Shown piece by piece: positions 22,551 through 32,418 of a stretch of DNA of 64,000 nt (positions are counted from its first letter, which is position 1; every line of letters starts with the position of its first letter). The notes under the pieces were generated by a model. It was not told the DNA's origin. It made no database searches and worked only from the letters and a program-made list of their open reading frames with translations. This DNA is from Pseudidiomarina aestuarii (lineage in GTDB: Bacteria; Pseudomonadota; Gammaproteobacteria; Enterobacterales; Alteromonadaceae). A program made the position numbers and the translations under genes. Location of the stretch: assembly GCF_003987355.1 (NCBI RefSeq), contig NZ_PIPR01000002.1, forward strand, positions 206,177 to 270,176, written 5' to 3'.

Positions 22551-23606
22551 ATGTCGAAACGGAACCTCTTCAATCCAGTGACTATTTTTGCCGTCGTCAT
22601 TGCAGCGGCAGCAGCCTATTTGCTTTTGATTCACGAACCAGCGATTGAAGAAGAACGTCCGCAACAAGCAGTTCCCGTGCGGGCCCAAGCCGTTCAAATG
22701 AGTGAGTATCGCGATACCATCGAAGCTTTAGGTACCGCGCAAGCAAATGAATCCATTGTGGTAACGGCTCAAGCACAAGATATCGTCACAGCCGTTTTTT
22801 TTGACGACGGTGATGTGGTTGAGGCTGGTCAGCGGCTAGTCGAGTTGGACTCTCGGGAGGAAACTGCGCGAGTTCAAGAACTTAAGTTTCGGCTTGCTGA
22901 AGCGAATCGTCAGTACCAACGGTTATTAGACTTATCGCGTTCAAATGCAGCTTCACAGCAGCAGCTTGAAACGCAAGACGTGGTGGTGAAAGAGACGATT
23001 GCGGCCCTTGAAGTGGCCGAAACGCAGTTGGCGCAGAAGCGCATTACAGCGCCTTTCGGTGGCCGGCTTGGTATTCGTAATGTCAGCGTGGGCTCGCTGG
23101 TATCACCCGGACAAGAAATCACCACGCTGGATGACATCACTCCAATCAAATTAGATTTTAATGTCCCCGAACTGTTCTTTGCCAGCCTGCAAATTGGTCA
23201 AACAGTCGCTGCGCGCAGCGGCGCCTATCCTGGCGAAGAGTTCATCGGTGAAATCCGCGGCATTGATTCTCGAGTTGATCCATTGACCCGCTCAATTTTA
23301 GTTCGGGCATTGATTCCGAATGAAGCCATTAAATTACGACCCGGTATGCTTCTGCGCGTAAGCCTACTGCGCAGTGTTGACGAAACCATTATCGTCCCCG
23401 AAAAAGCTATCGTTCCGATGCAAGATCGTCACTATGTATACGTCATCGAGGATGACAATACCGTTACGCAAACTGAGGTCACGATTGGTCGTCGGAAGCC
23501 CGGTATTGTTGAGGTGTTAGGCGGTATTGAACCCGGCCAACAAATCGTCACAGAGGGAATTGTGCGGCTACGCGACGGCGTTTCTGTAATCGTGCGGGAG
23601 GGCTAA
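22551..23606 (+). CDS. RND efflux membrane fusion protein (periplasmic adaptor)
   Basis: A 351-residue HlyD/AcrA-type adaptor. One N-terminal membrane anchor (about 8-28; FAVVIAAAAAYLLLI) without a lipobox is followed by the lipoyl/hairpin region (ELKFRLAEANRQYQRLLDLS coiled coil at about 105-170). Beta-barrel segments follow (ITAPFGGRLGIRNVSVGSLV and LDFNVPELFF) and a C-terminal membrane-proximal domain. It links the inner-membrane pump encoded 3 bp downstream to an outer-membrane channel. GAGGATT precedes the ATG. No local regulator gene is present. Confidence 0.92.
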   Translation: MSKRNLFNPVTIFAVVIAAAAAYLLLIHEPAIEEERPQQAVPVRAQAVQMSEYRDTIEALGTAQANESIVVTAQAQDIVTAVFFDDGDVVEAGQRLVELDSREETARVQELKFRLAEANRQYQRLLDLSRSNAASQQQLETQDVVVKETIAALEVAETQLAQKRITAPFGGRLGIRNVSVGSLVSPGQEITTLDDITPIKLDFNVPELFFASLQIGQTVAARSGAYPGEEFIGEIRGIDSRVDPLTRSILVRALIPNEAIKLRPGMLLRVSLLRSVDETIIVPEKAIVPMQDRHYVYVIEDDNTVTQTEVTIGRRKPGIVEVLGGIEPGQQIVTEGIVRLRDGVSVIVREG

Positions 23607-23609
23607 GTT

Positions 23610-26600
23610 ATGTTTCTCTCAGATGTTTCGGTAAAACGCCCAGTCTTCGCTTCAGTCGTCAATATTCTGCTGATTGTATTCGGTATCGTCTGTTTTACGA
23701 TGCTGCCATTGCGTGAATATCCCGATATTGATCCCCCCGTAGTGTCGATTGATACCGACTACAATGGCGCTTCGGCGGAAATTGTTGAAACGCAAATTAC
23801 GCAAATTATTGAAGACCGCATCAGTGGTATCGAAGGGATCAAAAATATTAATTCGAGCAGTCGCAACGGTCGTTCGAGTATTAATATCGAGTTCACCCTG
23901 AATCGCGATATCGACGCTGCAGCGAATGACGTTCGTGATCGCGTGTCACGAGTTCTCGATAACCTTCCTGAGCAAGTCGATCCGCCTGAAGTTTCCAAGG
24001 CCAACTCCGACGAAAGTACTGTCGTGTGGTACAACCTGCGTAGTGAGAGTATGACCGTACTGGAGCTGACCGATTATGCCGATCGTTACATTGTCGACCG
24101 CCTCTCCGTTGTAGACGGTGTGGCACGGGTTAACCTCGGCGGTGAGCGGCGGTATGCCATGCGGATTTGGCTCGACCGTGACGCCATGGCAGCGCGCAAC
24201 ATCACCGTGACTGACGTCGAAAATAAACTCCGTTCAGAGAACGTGGAATTACCTGCCGGTGAGGTCGAGTCGGTTGACCGCGAGTTCTCCGTTCGAGTGG
24301 CGCGAACCTACTTAACACCGAACGACTTCCGGCGACTCAGTATCGCACGCGGTGACACTGGACAACTCGTTCGTCTCGGTGAAATAGCGCGCGTTGAAAT
24401 GGACGCTGAAAACGATAAAACCGATTTCCGGGGTAACGGTATCAACATGATTGGTATCGGCATTATCAAGCAATCGAAAGCGAATACGCTCGATGTTGTT
24501 GAGAATGTGCAGAACGCGATTGGCTTAATTGAAGAAACGTTACCAGAAACCATGTTTATCGTGCCGAGTTATGACTCGTCGATATTCATCAAAGGCTCCA
24601 TTGATGAGGTCTACAACACACTCGGAATCGCCATTGCCCTCGTTGTTGTGGTGATCTATCTATTCCTCGGTAATGTTCGGGCTACGTTGATTCCGACGCT
24701 CACGGTACCGGTCGCTATTATTGCATCCTACATCGCTTTGTTTGCCATGGGTTTCTCGATCAATTTACTGACGCTGCTCGCGTTAGTACTTGCCATTGGT
24801 CTGGTGGTCGATGACTCCATCGTGGTCTTGGAAAACATCTATCGACGTGTTGAAGAGGGTGAGCCGCCGTTACTTGCTGCCTATCGCGGCGCCCGCGAAG
24901 TTGGTTTTGCCGTTGTAGCAACCACCTTGGTGTTGATATCGGTATTTGTCCCGCTAGCGTTTTTGGATGGTAATATCGGCCAGCTCTTTACTGAGTTTGC
25001 GCTGGCCATTGCGGCTGCTGTGTTCTTCTCCAGTATTGCAGCGCTAACCTTATCGCCAATGCTCAGTTCGAAAATATTGAAGAAACGTGAGCGCTCGAGT
25101 GCGTTGGGTCGCAGCATTGATCGCGTGTTCAAATGGGTCGAATCTGGCTACGTCCGTGTGCTGAAGCGTACGTTGGCATTTCCGAGTATGGCGGTTTTGC
25201 TCATTGTTGCTGCCAGTGCGCTATCGTTCGGCTTGGTCAAACTCATTCCACAAGAGTTTGTACCACCAGAAGATCGCGGCACCTTCTTTGTGATGGTGCG
25301 TGGTGCTGAAGGCTCAAGTTTTGAATCGAACTCCGCTCACATGAGTGAGATCGAACAAATCTTACTGCCCTATATCGACGAAGGGAAAATTGACCGTTTA
25401 ATTATCCGAGCTCCAGGTTGGGGTGATTCTGCCGGTATGGCGATTGTTGGAGCAGTACCTTTTGATCAGCGTGATTGGTCGACGTTCGACTTAATGGATG
25501 AAGTATCTAAGAAGCTGAATGATGTGACCGGTGTCCGCGCCTTTGGCTTTATGCGCAGCGGTATTAGCGGTGGTAATGGTCGCCCGGTGCAGTTTGTGCT
25601 GCAAGGAAACACCTACGAGCAGCTCGCAGCTTATCGAGATGTCGTTATCGAGGAAGCCAGTAAAAATCCAAATCTGCTCGATTTAGACAGTGATTTCAAA
25701 CAAACTTTACCGCAGTTGTTAATTCGAATTGACCAAGAACGCGCGTCGGACTTAGGCGTGTCAGTGGGTGACATCGGGCGTACACTCGAAACGATGTTAG
25801 GTCAGCGACGAGCAACCACCTATTTGGATCGCGGTGAAGAGTACGATGTCATTTTGGAGGGTGAACGCTCGGATTATCGTAGCCCGGGTGCTATCGATAA
25901 CATCTACGTGCGCTCACAAGCCACGCAAGAACTCATCCCTCTATCCAACCTCGTCACTATTGAAGAACAGGCAACCTCGGCTCGTTTGAACCGCTACAAC
26001 CGCATGCGCAGCATTACCATTGAAGCCAATTTGGCTGAGGGATATCCAATTGGCGAGGCGCTGGCTTACTTGGAGAATATCGTTGCGGAGAAGCTTCCTG
26101 ATGATGTTTCTATTGACTACAAAGGTGAGTCACAACTTTACAAAGAGAGTGGCAGCTCGGTTATCTTCGTCTTTATTCTAGCCCTGTTGATTGCTTATTT
26201 GGTGCTCGCCGCACAGTTTGAAAGCTTTATTCATCCGTTAGTCATTATGTTGATGGTGCCATTGGCTTTTCTGGGAGCCGTGATTGGTCTGTATGTATTT
26301 GATCAAAGTCTCAATATTTACAGCCAAATTGGTATCGTCATGTTGATTGGCTTAGCGGCGAAGAACGGCATTCTGATTGTCGAGTTTGCGAATCAGTTAC
26401 GTGACCAAGGTGTTGATTTCGATGACGCATTGGTACGTGCAGCTCAGCAACGTCTACGCCCTATCATTATGACTGCGTTTACCACTCTAATGAGTGCAAT
26501 GCCGTTGATTTTAGGCAGTGGTCCTGGCGCTGAGAGTCGCATGGTCATCGGCTTAGTGATTTTCTGTGGCGTAGCATTGTCGGCGTTCTTGACGATTTTT

Positions 26601-26699
26601 GTCATTCCGTCTCTGTACTCACTGCTGGCGCGGAACACCGGTTCACCAGAACAACTCGCCCAAGAGTTAGCAGAGCTCGAACTTAAACATCCGAAATAG
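23610..26699 (+). CDS. RND multidrug efflux pump (AcrB/MexF-like HAE1 transporter)
   Basis: A 1029-residue inner-membrane proton/drug antiporter. It begins FLSDVSVKRPVFASVVNILL (first transmembrane helix) and contains the repeated porter domains and 12 helices. The proton-relay aspartates are in LVLAIGLVVDDSIVVLENIYRR. The second half repeats the plan (AYLVLAAQFESFIHPLVIM, IGLAAKNGILIVEF). The periplasmic G-loop and docking regions appear intact. The outer-membrane TolC-type partner is not in the operon, so a shared TolC is probably used. It forms a two-gene operon with the adaptor. Confidence 0.94.
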   Translation: MFLSDVSVKRPVFASVVNILLIVFGIVCFTMLPLREYPDIDPPVVSIDTDYNGASAEIVETQITQIIEDRISGIEGIKNINSSSRNGRSSINIEFTLNRDIDAAANDVRDRVSRVLDNLPEQVDPPEVSKANSDESTVVWYNLRSESMTVLELTDYADRYIVDRLSVVDGVARVNLGGERRYAMRIWLDRDAMAARNITVTDVENKLRSENVELPAGEVESVDREFSVRVARTYLTPNDFRRLSIARGDTGQLVRLGEIARVEMDAENDKTDFRGNGINMIGIGIIKQSKANTLDVVENVQNAIGLIEETLPETMFIVPSYDSSIFIKGSIDEVYNTLGIAIALVVVVIYLFLGNVRATLIPTLTVPVAIIASYIALFAMGFSINLLTLLALVLAIGLVVDDSIVVLENIYRRVEEGEPPLLAAYRGAREVGFAVVATTLVLISVFVPLAFLDGNIGQLFTEFALAIAAAVFFSSIAALTLSPMLSSKILKKRERSSALGRSIDRVFKWVESGYVRVLKRTLAFPSMAVLLIVAASALSFGLVKLIPQEFVPPEDRGTFFVMVRGAEGSSFESNSAHMSEIEQILLPYIDEGKIDRLIIRAPGWGDSAGMAIVGAVPFDQRDWSTFDLMDEVSKKLNDVTGVRAFGFMRSGISGGNGRPVQFVLQGNTYEQLAAYRDVVIEEASKNPNLLDLDSDFKQTLPQLLIRIDQERASDLGVSVGDIGRTLETMLGQRRATTYLDRGEEYDVILEGERSDYRSPGAIDNIYVRSQATQELIPLSNLVTIEEQATSARLNRYNRMRSITIEANLAEGYPIGEALAYLENIVAEKLPDDVSIDYKGESQLYKESGSSVIFVFILALLIAYLVLAAQFESFIHPLVIMLMVPLAFLGAVIGLYVFDQSLNIYSQIGIVMLIGLAAKNGILIVEFANQLRDQGVDFDDALVRAAQQRLRPIIMTAFTTLMSAMPLILGSGPGAESRMVIGLVIFCGVALSAFLTIFVIPSLYSLLARNTGSPEQLAQELAELELKHPK

Positions 26700-26704
26700 C
26701 TTCT

Positions 26705-27433
26705 TTACCCGTCGCGCAGGCTTTCATGCCGTGCGACGGGTAATTGCTCCAGAATATTGCGAGCAAGCCGCGGATGATTGGTAAAAATCCCGTCCACGCC
26801 CATCGCCTTTAAATCACGGATATCGTCTGGTTCGTCTACTGTAAACACCCACACCAACAAGCCTCGGGCATGCGCATCGGCGACAAATTCTGGCGTCACA
26901 AAATCAACATCAATATGGACCGAATAGGCATCGAGTTCGCTGGCAAAACGAGCATAGGTTAGCGGGCAGGCGGTGGTGAGTGCACCGATACGTTGCTCAG
27001 GATGATCTTGTTTGAGTTGACGCAGCCAATGATGATTAAAACTTGAGACAATGAGCTGCTCGGGTTGGAAGTTGTAGTTTGCTATCGCATGACGCAAATG
27101 CTTCGTGAGTCCACGCGCTATGTCCGCACCTTTCAACTCGACGTTAACCGTACAGCGGCCATTAATAAACTCAAGTGCTTCGCTAAGTGTCGGTATGCGC
27201 TGCTGACTGAACACTTTCATCTGTTTGAGTTCCGCCAACGAGCAGTCCAGAAGACGCCCGGGATTGGCGGTCAATCGTTGGAGATAGCGGTCATGGAAGA
27301 CAATCCAGTCGTCTTGGATTGGGAATACGTCAATTTCGATGCCATCGGCTTGCGCATCCAATGCTCGGCTGAACGCCGCCAGTGTATTTTCTGGCGCTTC
27401 AAAGCTGGCACCGCGATGCGCGACGATAAACAT
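26705..27433 (-). CDS. Glycerophosphodiester phosphodiesterase (GDPD/UgpQ type)
   Basis: A 242-residue TIM-barrel phosphodiesterase that splits glycerophosphodiesters to glycerol-3-phosphate and an alcohol. The family signature IVAHRGASFEAPENTLAAF is at the N-terminus, with the metal ligands in GIEIDVFP and FHDRYLQRLT and later VNVELKG. No signal peptide is seen, so it is cytoplasmic, like UgpQ. Its ATG directly follows the stop codon of psd, so it is the last gene of the rsgA-psd-GDPD operon. Linkage to psd suggests phospholipid turnover. Confidence 0.9.
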   Translation of the reverse strand: MFIVAHRGASFEAPENTLAAFSRALDAQADGIEIDVFPIQDDWIVFHDRYLQRLTANPGRLLDCSLAELKQMKVFSQQRIPTLSEALEFINGRCTVNVELKGADIARGLTKHLRHAIANYNFQPEQLIVSSFNHHWLRQLKQDHPEQRIGALTTACPLTYARFASELDAYSVHIDVDFVTPEFVADAHARGLLVWVFTVDEPDDIRDLKAMGVDGIFTNHPRLARNILEQLPVARHESLRDG

Positions 27434-28309
27434 TTAATCGTCAGACTCACGCTTACCGAGGATGCCACCCATGCGAGTCACCGTACCAGGTTCGAGATCT
27501 TCAGCAAAATCGATCGTGTCCTCAGGGAAGAGCAAGACAACGGTGGAGCCGAGTTTAAAGTGGCCCATTTCTTCGCCTTTGCGCAGTTTAATGGCTTGGT
27601 CACCACTCGCTGGATAGTCCCAACTATGCACATTGGGGCCTGTCGGCGGTGTGACAGTTCCAGCCCATACGGTGCCAATACTAGCAACGATGGTGGCACC
27701 GACCAACACCATGGCAAACTTGCCAAAATCGGCTTCAAAAATCGCGACTACCCGTTCATTCCGAGCAAATAAATTGGGCACGTTGGCAACAGTGAGCGGA
27801 TTCACTGAGAATAGATCTCCGGGCACATAAATCATTTTCCGTAACACGCCATCACAGGGCATGTGCAGGCGGTGATAGTCTTTCGGTGCCAAATAAATTG
27901 TGGCAAAGTCACCATCACGGAAAGCGTGACCATCGCGCACATCGCCACCGAGTAATTCGGTCAAGCTGTAGTCGTGTCCCTTGGCCTGAAAGATACGACC
28001 CTCCTCAATTTCACCCAGTTGGCTGACAGAGCCATCAACGGGGTGCGCAAATTGATCATCTGCGGCAGCTTCAAGTGGACGCAGTTCGGGCTTGAGATAG
28101 CGCGTAAAAAACTCATTAAAAGTACTGTATTCACGCGGACTTTCGTACACAGCCTCAGACATGTCGATGCGATACTGTTTAATAAACCAACGAATAAACA
28201 GTTGGGTAAACCAGCCAGCTCGGGCGGCAGCAAATTTGCCCACCAGCCGGGACAATAAATGCTTTGGTGTCGCATACTGCAACTGGATTTTAAACTTATC
28301 CCAATTCAC
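27434..28309 (-). CDS. psd: Phosphatidylserine decarboxylase proenzyme
   Basis: It makes phosphatidylethanolamine from phosphatidylserine at the inner membrane. The 291-residue proenzyme contains the self-cleavage site LGST (in [12 protein letters not shown]), where the Ser becomes the pyruvoyl group of the alpha chain. The His and Asp of the catalytic triad are in [13 protein letters not shown] and in [14 protein letters not shown]. Its ATG overlaps the rsgA stop by 4 bp, as rsgA-psd do in E. coli. Confidence 0.96.
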   Translation of the reverse strand: MNWDKFKIQLQYATPKHLLSRLVGKFAAARAGWFTQLFIRWFIKQYRIDMSEAVYESPREYSTFNEFFTRYLKPELRPLEAAADDQFAHPVDGSVSQLGEIEEGRIFQAKGHDYSLTELLGGDVRDGHAFRDGDFATIYLAPKDYHRLHMPCDGVLRKMIYVPGDLFSVNPLTVANVPNLFARNERVVAIFEADFGKFAMVLVGATIVASIGTVWAGTVTPPTGPNVHSWDYPASGDQAIKLRKGEEMGHFKLGSTVVLLFPEDTIDFAEDLEPGTVTRMGGILGKRESDD

Positions 28310-29367
28310 GTTTTATCACCTCGAGATGTAGCTCGACTCGGCTTTTTCAGCGTCATCGATTCAATAATACGATGGAAATTGTACAGCCGTGCTTCGGCAA
28401 GTTCACCTGTTGCAGCAGCTTCTTGTAACGCACAGCCTGGATCATCCAAGTGCTTACAATCACGAAACTTACATAACCCTAAGAATGGGCGAAAATCGAC
28501 AAAACACCAAGCGACTCGCTCGGGTTCTAAATGCCAGAGTGCGAATTCGCGAATACCGGGAGAGTCGATCAAAACGCCCCCTTGCGGTAATACATAGCGT
28601 GTAGCAACCGTGGTGGTGTGTTGACCAAGCCCAGAGTTTTCGGAAATGACGTTCACTTCGGCATCGATGTTTGGCAACAGTGCATTCACCAACGATGACT
28701 TGCCGACACCAGATTGCCCGACCACAATAGACACTTGATTGCGTAATAACTGATGTAAATCAGCCATGCCCTGTTGAGCTTTGGCACTAACCTGCAGTAC
28801 GCGATAACCGATCCGTTTATAGAGAGCTAACGCTTCGGTGATGTGCTCCAGCAATTCGGGCTCAATGTCAGCCAATAAGTCGGCTTTGTTCAGCACAATG
28901 ACCGGCTCGATATCGATGTCTTCGCAAGCCACTAAATAGCGATCAATGATTTGCGTCGAGAACGCGGGTAACACGCTGGTGACGACGAGAATCTGATCAA
29001 TATTGGCAGCCACGGGCTTAACGCCATCATAGTAGTCCGGCCGACTCAGCAAAGAACGGCGCGGTTGTACCGCTTCAATCACGGCAGCAACGCTATCTTC
29101 AGCTTGCTGATCGAGGCGACGCCAGACCACTTCGTCGCCACAGACGAGGGATTCAACGGTGCGGCGAATGTGACAGCGTACCGTCTCACCCGATTCACTC
29201 GCGATAATGGCTTGTTGACCAAAACGACTAATCACTACCCCAGCTTCAGCCGAACCTGTGGTAGCATCCACTACATCACGTTCCAACTCTGCTTGGTGCA
29301 GTCGTTTGGTTTGATTGGCGCGCACGCGGCGCAGTTGCCCTTTATTTAAACGTCGCTGTTTGGTCAC
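28306..29367 (-). CDS. rsgA: Ribosome small subunit maturation GTPase
   Basis: A circularly permuted GTPase that helps finish the 30S subunit. After an OB-fold (about 35-110), G4 appears as VLNKADLL before G1 [14 protein letters not shown] and G3 DSPGI, which is the hallmark permutation. The zinc knuckle is in [17 protein letters not shown] near the end. The GTG start at 29367 gives 353 residues, with the basic N-terminus [14 protein letters not shown] typical of enterobacterial RsgA. It is the first gene of the operon and divergent from orn, as in E. coli. Confidence 0.95.
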   Translation of the reverse strand: MTKQRRLNKGQLRRVRANQTKRLHQAELERDVVDATTGSAEAGVVISRFGQQAIIASESGETVRCHIRRTVESLVCGDEVVWRRLDQQAEDSVAAVIEAVQPRRSLLSRPDYYDGVKPVAANIDQILVVTSVLPAFSTQIIDRYLVACEDIDIEPVIVLNKADLLADIEPELLEHITEALALYKRIGYRVLQVSAKAQQGMADLHQLLRNQVSIVVGQSGVGKSSLVNALLPNIDAEVNVISENSGLGQHTTTVATRYVLPQGGVLIDSPGIREFALWHLEPERVAWCFVDFRPFLGLCKFRDCKHLDDPGCALQEAAATGELAEARLYNFHRIIESMTLKKPSRATSRGDKT

Positions 29368-29488
29368 TCGAAATCACATAGTTGCAATAAAAGCGGTCAT
29401 TAACACTGGATCGGATCATACATTATTCAGCACAATAGCGCCTGAACTTAATTGTAACGGCTCGAACGATAACTGAAAGGAATTTACT

Positions 29489-30043
29489 ATGGCTGCAAGC
29501 GCCGAACGCCTCATTTGGATCGATTTGGAAATGACTGGCTTAGATCCAGATCATGATCACATTATCGAAATAGCCACTATCATTACCGATTTCGATTTGA
29601 CTGTGTTGGCGGAAGGTCCAGTGCGAGCCGTATATCAACCGCAAGCCCATTTGGATAAGATGGATGACTGGAATGTGCGCACACACACCGCTTCAGGGTT
29701 GGTACAACGCGTCCAGTCGAGCCAACTGAACGATGCAGCAGCAGAGCAAGAGACGTTAGCGTTTTTAGCCCAGTGGTGCACGCCGGGAAGTTCACCCATG
29801 TGTGGCAACAGTATTTGCCAAGACCGGCGCTTTTTGGCTCGCTACATGCCAGAACTAGAGCGTTTCTTTCATTATCGTAATTTAGACGTCAGTACTGTGA
29901 AGCAGTTAGCGAAATACTGGGCACCAGAAATAGCCGCGGGAGTTCAAAAGCAGGGCGCGCATACGGCACTTGCCGATATCCGCGAGTCTATTGAGGAGTT
30001 GCGTTACTACCGCGCCCACTTTTTCAGCACTCAGGCGCAATAA
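29489..30043 (+). CDS. orn: Oligoribonuclease
   Basis: A DEDDh 3'-to-5' exonuclease that finishes the breakdown of RNA to mononucleotides and hydrolyses pGpG, the product of EAL phosphodiesterases. All motifs are present: [11 protein letters not shown] (Exo I), the Exo II region [18 protein letters not shown], and [14 protein letters not shown] (Exo III with the His). It is 184 residues long. AAAGGAATT precedes the ATG. It functionally complements the two c-di-GMP proteins in this window. Confidence 0.97.
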   Translation: MAASAERLIWIDLEMTGLDPDHDHIIEIATIITDFDLTVLAEGPVRAVYQPQAHLDKMDDWNVRTHTASGLVQRVQSSQLNDAAAEQETLAFLAQWCTPGSSPMCGNSICQDRRFLARYMPELERFFHYRNLDVSTVKQLAKYWAPEIAAGVQKQGAHTALADIRESIEELRYYRAHFFSTQAQ

Positions 30044-30056
30044 CGATAAAAAGCGG

Positions 30057-30084
30057 TTGCAAAGCCCACTGAATTCAGTAAAAT
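30057..30084 (+). promoter_or_regulatory. Promoter for the tRNA-Gly pair
   Basis: TTGCAA (30057-30062) and TAAAAT (30079-30084) with a 16-bp spacer lie 35 bp upstream of the first tRNA. Confidence 0.6.
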
Positions 30085-30119
30085 TCGCCTCCGTTGCATA
30101 AAGTGACAGCGAAATGAAT

Positions 30120-30195
30120 GCGAGAATAGCTCAGCTGGTAGAGCACAACCTTGCCAAGGTTGGGGTCGCGAGTTCGAATCTCGTTTCTCGCTCCA
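30120..30195 (+). tRNA. tRNA-Gly (anticodon GCC), copy 1
   Basis: A 76-nt cloverleaf with acceptor stem GCGAGAA/TTCTCGC, D-arm AGCTCAGCTGGTAGAGC, anticodon loop CTTGCCAAG with GCC at 30153-30155, T-arm GTTCGAATC and an encoded CCA end. It reads glycine codons GGC and GGU. Confidence 0.98.
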
Positions 30196-30217
30196 ATTTC
30201 GTCCTCATGTAAGCACT

Positions 30218-30293
30218 GCGAGAATAGCTCAGCTGGTAGAGCACAACCTTGCCAAGGTTGGGGTCGCGAGTTCGAATCTCGTTTCTCGCTCCA
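30218..30293 (+). tRNA. tRNA-Gly (anticodon GCC), copy 2
   Basis: Identical over all 76 nt to the copy at 30120-30195, separated by a 22-nt spacer, and presumably processed from one transcript that ends at the terminator at 30301-30334. Encoded CCA is present. Confidence 0.98.
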
Positions 30294-30300
30294 AATACCG

Positions 30301-30334
30301 AAACCCTGACAGCGTTTAGCTCTCAGGGTTTTTT
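30301..30334. terminator. Terminator after the tRNA pair (overlaps a convergent stop codon)
   Basis: AAACCCTGA (30301-30309) pairs with TCAGGGTTT (30323-30331) and is followed by T-rich sequence on the + strand and A-rich on the other. The stop codon of the convergent CNNM/CBS gene (30316-30318) lies in the hairpin loop. Confidence 0.88.
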
Positions 30335-31350
30335 GTTGGCTCGGGTTTGAGACGCTTGCCCCACCGCTGTTGCGCATAGCGACGCAGACTTGGAATGGTG
30401 TCGGTCTCATCCATAATGGGTTGGCCCAGAATGGTTTCGATGATGTCTTCTAAGGTCAGTAAACCTAACCAGCTGCCGTGCTCATCATAAACCACCGCCA
30501 TATGTTGACGGCTTTGCAAGAACTGCGTCATCACCGTCTCGACATCCACATACTCAGAAACCACTTCGATAGGTCGAGTCAATTCAGAAACCTGCTTGTC
30601 AGATTCGCTCTCTAACGCTTCATTCCGAAGAATCAGACCATGGGGCTCTTCATCTGCATCAATGACCGGAAAACGCGAATAAGGCAGCGATTTAACGCGA
30701 TACAAAAACTCGCTAATGGTCTCGTCAGGACGAACCGATTCACAGACGGTTCGCGGTGTCATCACGTCGCGCACCCGAATAGTATGCAAATCCAGAATAT
30801 TGCTAATCACACGGCGTTCATCAGCGTCAATAATGTCTTGTTCATTGCCGAGAGTAGCCAACGCTTTAATTTCTGAGCGCACATCGATGTCGGGCTCTCC
30901 GCCACCAATTTGCTTGGTTAATTTATCGGATAACCAAATAAAAGGTCGCAGCGAGAGAATCATGAAGTTCAGAATGGCAGGTAAGAATGGCGCTAAACTG
31001 CGCCAGAACTTCGCACCGATGGTTTTTGGGACGATTTCTGACAGTACTAAAATAAGAATCGTCATGACCGCAGAGGCAATGGCGAGATAGCCATCGCCAA
31101 ATACGACACCAACTTGCGCGCCAACACCTGCGGCACCCGCCGTGTGGGCAACAGTATTCAATGTCAAGATTGCCGCTAAGGGACGGTCAATATTGCTCTT
31201 CAGTGCTTGTAGGCGTTGGTGTAAGCGCGGGCGTTCAGACTTGAGCTGGGCAATATAACTCGGTGTGATGGAGAGCAATGCCGCTTCCAAAATGGAACAA
31301 ATAAACGATACACCGATAGCAATAACAGCAAAAACGATCAGCAAAAACAT
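30316..31350 (-). CDS. CNNM (DUF21) and CBS-domain membrane protein
   Basis: A 344-residue inner-membrane protein. The N-terminal half is a CNNM/DUF21 domain with three to four helices (LLIVFAVIAIGVSFICSILE, AILTLNTVAHTAGAAGVGAQ and VMTILILVLSEIVPKTIGA). A pair of CBS domains follows (about 195-320: VRDVMTPRTVCESV, YDEHGSWLGLLTLEDIIETI). The C-terminal CorC/HlyC domain seen in many relatives is missing. Members of this family take part in magnesium, sodium or cobalt handling and export; the ion here is not known. It converges with the tRNA genes. Confidence 0.88.
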   Translation of the reverse strand: MFLLIVFAVIAIGVSFICSILEAALLSITPSYIAQLKSERPRLHQRLQALKSNIDRPLAAILTLNTVAHTAGAAGVGAQVGVVFGDGYLAIASAVMTILILVLSEIVPKTIGAKFWRSLAPFLPAILNFMILSLRPFIWLSDKLTKQIGGGEPDIDVRSEIKALATLGNEQDIIDADERRVISNILDLHTIRVRDVMTPRTVCESVRPDETISEFLYRVKSLPYSRFPVIDADEEPHGLILRNEALESESDKQVSELTRPIEVVSEYVDVETVMTQFLQSRQHMAVVYDEHGSWLGLLTLEDIIETILGQPIMDETDTIPSLRRYAQQRWGKRLKPEPTKNPES

Positions 31351-31411
31351 GAATGAACTCAGTAACGAATGAGCCGCTAGTATATGCGAGTGATGGGGTT
31401 CGCGCTAGCGC

Positions 31412-31783
31412 TTACATCTCCTTGAGCATCGCCCAAAAGATCCACAGCCAACCCACAATAAAACAGACTCCACCAACCGGAGTTATTGGACCGAAAAAGC
31501 GCCATCCAGTTAACGCTAACAAATAGAGACTGCCCGAGAATAGGATGATACCAGCGAGTAAAATCCAGCCGCCTGTACGCAAGCCAGTCGCGTTTGGATA
31601 AGGCACCATTAACGCAGCAACCAATAACAGCCCCAAAGCATGGTAAATTTGATACTGAACACCAGTTTGATAGACCGCCAGCATATCGGCACTGAGTCGC
31701 TCCTTGAGACCATGCGAGCCGAATGCCCCTAAAATCACACCGAGCGCCATTGTGATAGCACCCAACATGGCAAATAATTTCAT
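31412..31783 (-). CDS. DUF423 family membrane protein (YgdD-like)
   Basis: A 123-residue inner-membrane protein with four predicted helices. It carries the family marks LGAFGSHGLKERL and YQIYHALGLLL near the N-terminus and FGPITPVGGVCFIVGW near the end. Function is unknown. The ATG at 31783 gives the canonical start MKLFAMLGAI; the longer open frame (to 31846) has no support. It is divergent from maoP. Confidence 0.88.
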   Translation of the reverse strand: MKLFAMLGAITMALGVILGAFGSHGLKERLSADMLAVYQTGVQYQIYHALGLLLVAALMVPYPNATGLRTGGWILLAGIILFSGSLYLLALTGWRFFGPITPVGGVCFIVGWLWIFWAMLKEM

Positions 31784-31878
31784 GATTTGCTTCAACCTAT
31801 GTGTTGCTTGATTCCTACTTGCCACTCTACTTGATCGGGCTAGCATTCGACCAGCACCGTAAAAAAAATAAAAATATA

Positions 31879-31907
31879 TTGACAGCCGTTCATTTCACCT
31901 CTATATC
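31879..31907 (+). promoter_or_regulatory. Strong sigma-70 promoter for maoP
   Basis: A perfect -35 TTGACA (31879-31884), 17-bp spacer and -10 TATATC (31902-31907), with an A/T-only UP-like stretch just upstream (31861-31878). It lies 74 bp before the maoP ATG. Confidence 0.75.
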
Positions 31908-31980
31908 GTCACTGACAATTGCAGTTCGGCATTTGCACCATGTTTTCCTTGATATTGTTGGTCGAAAGGAAGGGCACACC

Positions 31981-32352
31981 ATGACATCTATGACCCGTGA
32001 TCAAATTATGAAAAAGCCGTTTAACGACTTCAAACATTACCCGTATGGCTTTGCCCGCTCGGGAGATTTTTCAATTCGCGAAAGCGATTTACTGGCTAAA
32101 CATGGCAGCCTGATTTCTGCATTGATGAGCGGTGAACTTGAACCGCAATCAGCTGAAGAGCAATCATTGCTTGCTGTCGCTCGTGGCGAAAAAGCAGCCG
32201 ACTCACCGGTCGAGCGTGCGTGGTCCAAATATCAGGCGCGCATTAACCGTCCGAAAGTGGGCAGTATGTATGGCCGCAGCCGCTATACCGATGACGCTTT
32301 CGAAATCAGCGGCGGTGGCAGCGACGATGACGACCTGGTCGTCGAAGATTAA
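31981..32352 (+). CDS. maoP: DUF413 family protein, MaoP-like macrodomain Ori protein
   Basis: A 123-residue protein. The N-terminal DUF413 domain (about 12-95) shows NDFKHYPYGFARSGDFSIRE, the hallmark of E. coli YifE/MaoP, which works with the maoS DNA site to organise the Ori macrodomain. The tail is acidic (GGGSDDDDLVVED). The ATG at 31981 is preceded by AGGAAGGG; an open frame reaching back to 31801 crosses the promoter and is not coding. Whether a maoS-like site exists cannot be told by eye. Confidence 0.85.
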   Translation: MTSMTRDQIMKKPFNDFKHYPYGFARSGDFSIRESDLLAKHGSLISALMSGELEPQSAEEQSLLAVARGEKAADSPVERAWSKYQARINRPKVGSMYGRSRYTDDAFEISGGGSDDDDLVVED

Positions 32353-32418
32353 TCAGCTTTCCTAAACCGTTTCGAAGAGCTCGTGTTTGCCTCGGCAGCA
32401 CGGGCTTTTTTGTTCCTG

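Noticed and set aside
27065..27772. 235-residue open frame on the + strand across GDPD and psd
   Set aside because: It spans two clear genes on the other strand; a by-product of their codon use.
30075..30410. 111-residue open frame on the minus strand containing ARNEIRTRDPNLGKVVLYQL
   Set aside because: It is the antisense translation of the two tRNA-Gly genes, a well-known false protein in databases.
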